From: Spirosoma sp.
GTDB lineage: Bacteria > Bacteroidota > Bacteroidia > Cytophagales > Spirosomataceae
Assembly (NCBI GenBank): GCA_025351545.1
Contig: JANXVQ010000567.1
Span: forward strand, 1 to 7,502
Reading direction: 5' to 3'
DNA length: 7,502 nt
Position numbers and translations under genes: made by a program. Below the pieces are notes generated by a model. That model did no database searches, was not told the DNA's origin, and worked only from the letters and a program-made list of their open reading frames with translations. How positions within the stretch are numbered: position 1 is the stretch's first letter; each line of letters starts with the position of its first letter. Positions 6,523 to 7,502 of the stretch are shown piece after piece.

Positions 6523-6564
6523 GATCAATCGAACTATTGTATTCATCCAGATTGATCTTTTGTT
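6523..6564 (+). terminator. Intrinsic-type terminator after the fructosamine-kinase gene
   Basis: GATCAATC at 6523-6530 pairs perfectly with GATTGATC at 6550-6557, and the right arm is followed at once by TTTTGTT. The loop is 19 bases. A competing 5-bp stem, TGGAT (6521-6525) with ATCCA (6545-6549), overlaps the left arm, so two folds are possible. The position, 8 bases past the stop codon and before the next gene, suits a terminator. Confidence 0.6.
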
Positions 6565-6605
6565 ACTATTGACGGGCTAATCTCGCGATTGGCCTATATA
6601 CTTTT

Positions 6606-7502
6606 ATGGAAATTACTTCTTTTGAGCAGTTTGAGTTAAACCGGCAGTTGCTCAATGCCATAGCCGAACTTGGGTATACTGAGCCGACACCTATTCAGCA
6701 AAAAACGATTCCCTTAAGTCTGGCGAATCATGATGTGCTGGGTATTGCACAAACCGGCACCGGCAAAACGGCGGCTTATCTGCTCCCCTTACTTATGAAG
6801 GTTAAATACGCACAAGGACACAATCCACGTGCGTTGATTCTGGCTCCAACGCGCGAATTAGTCATGCAGATTAATGAAGCCGTCAGCGAGTTAAGCAAAT
6901 ATACGGGTCTCCGGCATGCGGCTATTTTTGGTGGACTTGGGCCAAAAACGCAGATCGAAACGCTTCGTAAGGGGGTAGATATTGTGGTAGCGACACCTGG
7001 GCGGTTCCTGGACCTCTATCGTACCGGTGAGATTGTGACCAAAGAGATTCGCACGATGGTTCTCGACGAAGCCGATAAGATGATGGATATGGGATTTATG
7101 CCTCAAATTCGGTCTATCCTGGAAATAATTCCGTCGAAACGGCAGAATTTACTATTTTCAGCCACGTTTGGCGGGCGGGTCGAACGGCTATCGGGAGAAT
7201 TTCTGGAAGCGCCGATAAAAGTAGAAGTAACCCCTCAGGCATCGACCGCCGAAATGGTAAGTCAGGTGATTTACGAAGTTCCAAACTTTCGTACCAAAAT
7301 CAATTTGCTGGATTACCTTATAAACAAGGACTCTTTCCAGCGGGTTATCATCTTCGCCCGAACAAAAGGGACTGCTGATAATATCTATAAATTTCTGGCA
7401 CGTAAAGTGGTCGAGACAGCTAAGATTCGGGTTATTCATGCCAATAAAGGCCAGAATACGCGTATCAACTCAATGGAGGCTTTTAAAGAAGGCAACATAC
7501 AG
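6606..7502 (+). CDS. DEAD-box ATP-dependent RNA helicase (3' end outside window)
   Basis: The first 299 codons of a superfamily 2 RNA helicase are present, open to the last base. Motifs appear in order: the Q motif around Phe6 with YTEPTPIQ (24-31), motif I AQTGTGKT (48-55), Ia APTREL (80-85), GG at 109-110, Ib TPGR (130-133), II DEAD (154-157), III SAT (185-187) and IV IIFARTK (248-254). Motifs V and VI should lie beyond the edge. The VLDEADKMMDMGF region and overall pattern fit the RhlE/CsdA-like bacterial helicases that unwind structured RNA in ribosome assembly, mRNA decay or cold growth. Which subtype it is would depend on the missing C-terminal tail. The start is the ATG at 6606, 91 bp after the kinase gene and just past a terminator, so it probably has its own promoter. 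An AT-rich TATATA at 6595-6600 lies close to the start, but no clear promoter was assigned. Confidence 0.95.
   Translation, partial: MEITSFEQFELNRQLLNAIAELGYTEPTPIQQKTIPLSLANHDVLGIAQTGTGKTAAYLLPLLMKVKYAQGHNPRALILAPTRELVMQINEAVSELSKYTGLRHAAIFGGLGPKTQIETLRKGVDIVVATPGRFLDLYRTGEIVTKEIRTMVLDEADKMMDMGFMPQIRSILEIIPSKRQNLLFSATFGGRVERLSGEFLEAPIKVEVTPQASTAEMVSQVIYEVPNFRTKINLLDYLINKDSFQRVIIFARTKGTADNIYKFLARKVVETAKIRVIHANKGQNTRINSMEAFKEGNIQ

Noticed and set aside
6569..6600. TTGACG and TATATA as a sigma70-like promoter for the helicase gene
   Set aside because: The spacer is 20 bases, too long, the TATATA is only 5 bases from the ATG, and Bacteroidota use a different promoter consensus.

Overview
The window looks like a piece of a Bacteroidota chromosome, most likely from the Cytophagales (Spirosoma or a relative). 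This is inferred from the gene families: a eukaryote-like GT3 glycogen synthase, a Tat-exported flavobacterial-type glycosylasparaginase, a long-form AnmK, and a DUF6932-like nucleotidyltransferase with a small partner gene. The absence of clear Shine-Dalgarno sequences before most starts, which is usual in this phylum, fits. No sequence search was possible, so the genus is a guess.

Layout from left to right. Bases 1-107 hold no gene I can support. At 108-1115 (+) lies an exported N4-(beta-N-acetylglucosaminyl)-L-asparaginase. After a 95-bp AT-rich gap comes a closely spaced plus-strand run: GT3 glycogen synthase (TTG start, 1211-3031), a frameshifted DUF6932-like nucleotidyltransferase gene (3036-3526), a 68-residue helical small protein (3529-3735) and mog (3755-4279). 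The gaps are 4, 2 and 19 bp. A 12-bp perfect inverted repeat just past mog separates it from the convergent anmK (complement of 4340-5536) and probably stops transcription from both sides. anmK and a fructosamine-kinase family gene (5618-6514, +) diverge from an 81-bp region that holds an 8-bp inverted repeat. A hairpin plus T-tract follows the kinase gene. A DEAD-box RNA helicase then starts at 6606 and runs off the right edge.

Functionally, several genes deal with sugars and their recycling or repair. They cover glycogen synthesis, recycling of anhydro-MurNAc from the cell wall, deglycation of fructosamines or ribulosamines, and removal of GlcNAc-asparagine linkages from glycopeptides. Mog (molybdenum cofactor) and the helicase are housekeeping genes. 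The most unusual part is the AT-rich nucleotidyltransferase plus small-protein pair at 3036-3735. It looks like an inserted cassette, and its first gene carries an apparent one-base frameshift. No RNA genes, CRISPR arrays, insertion sequences or att sites were seen, and no gene-free stretch exceeds about 110 bases.
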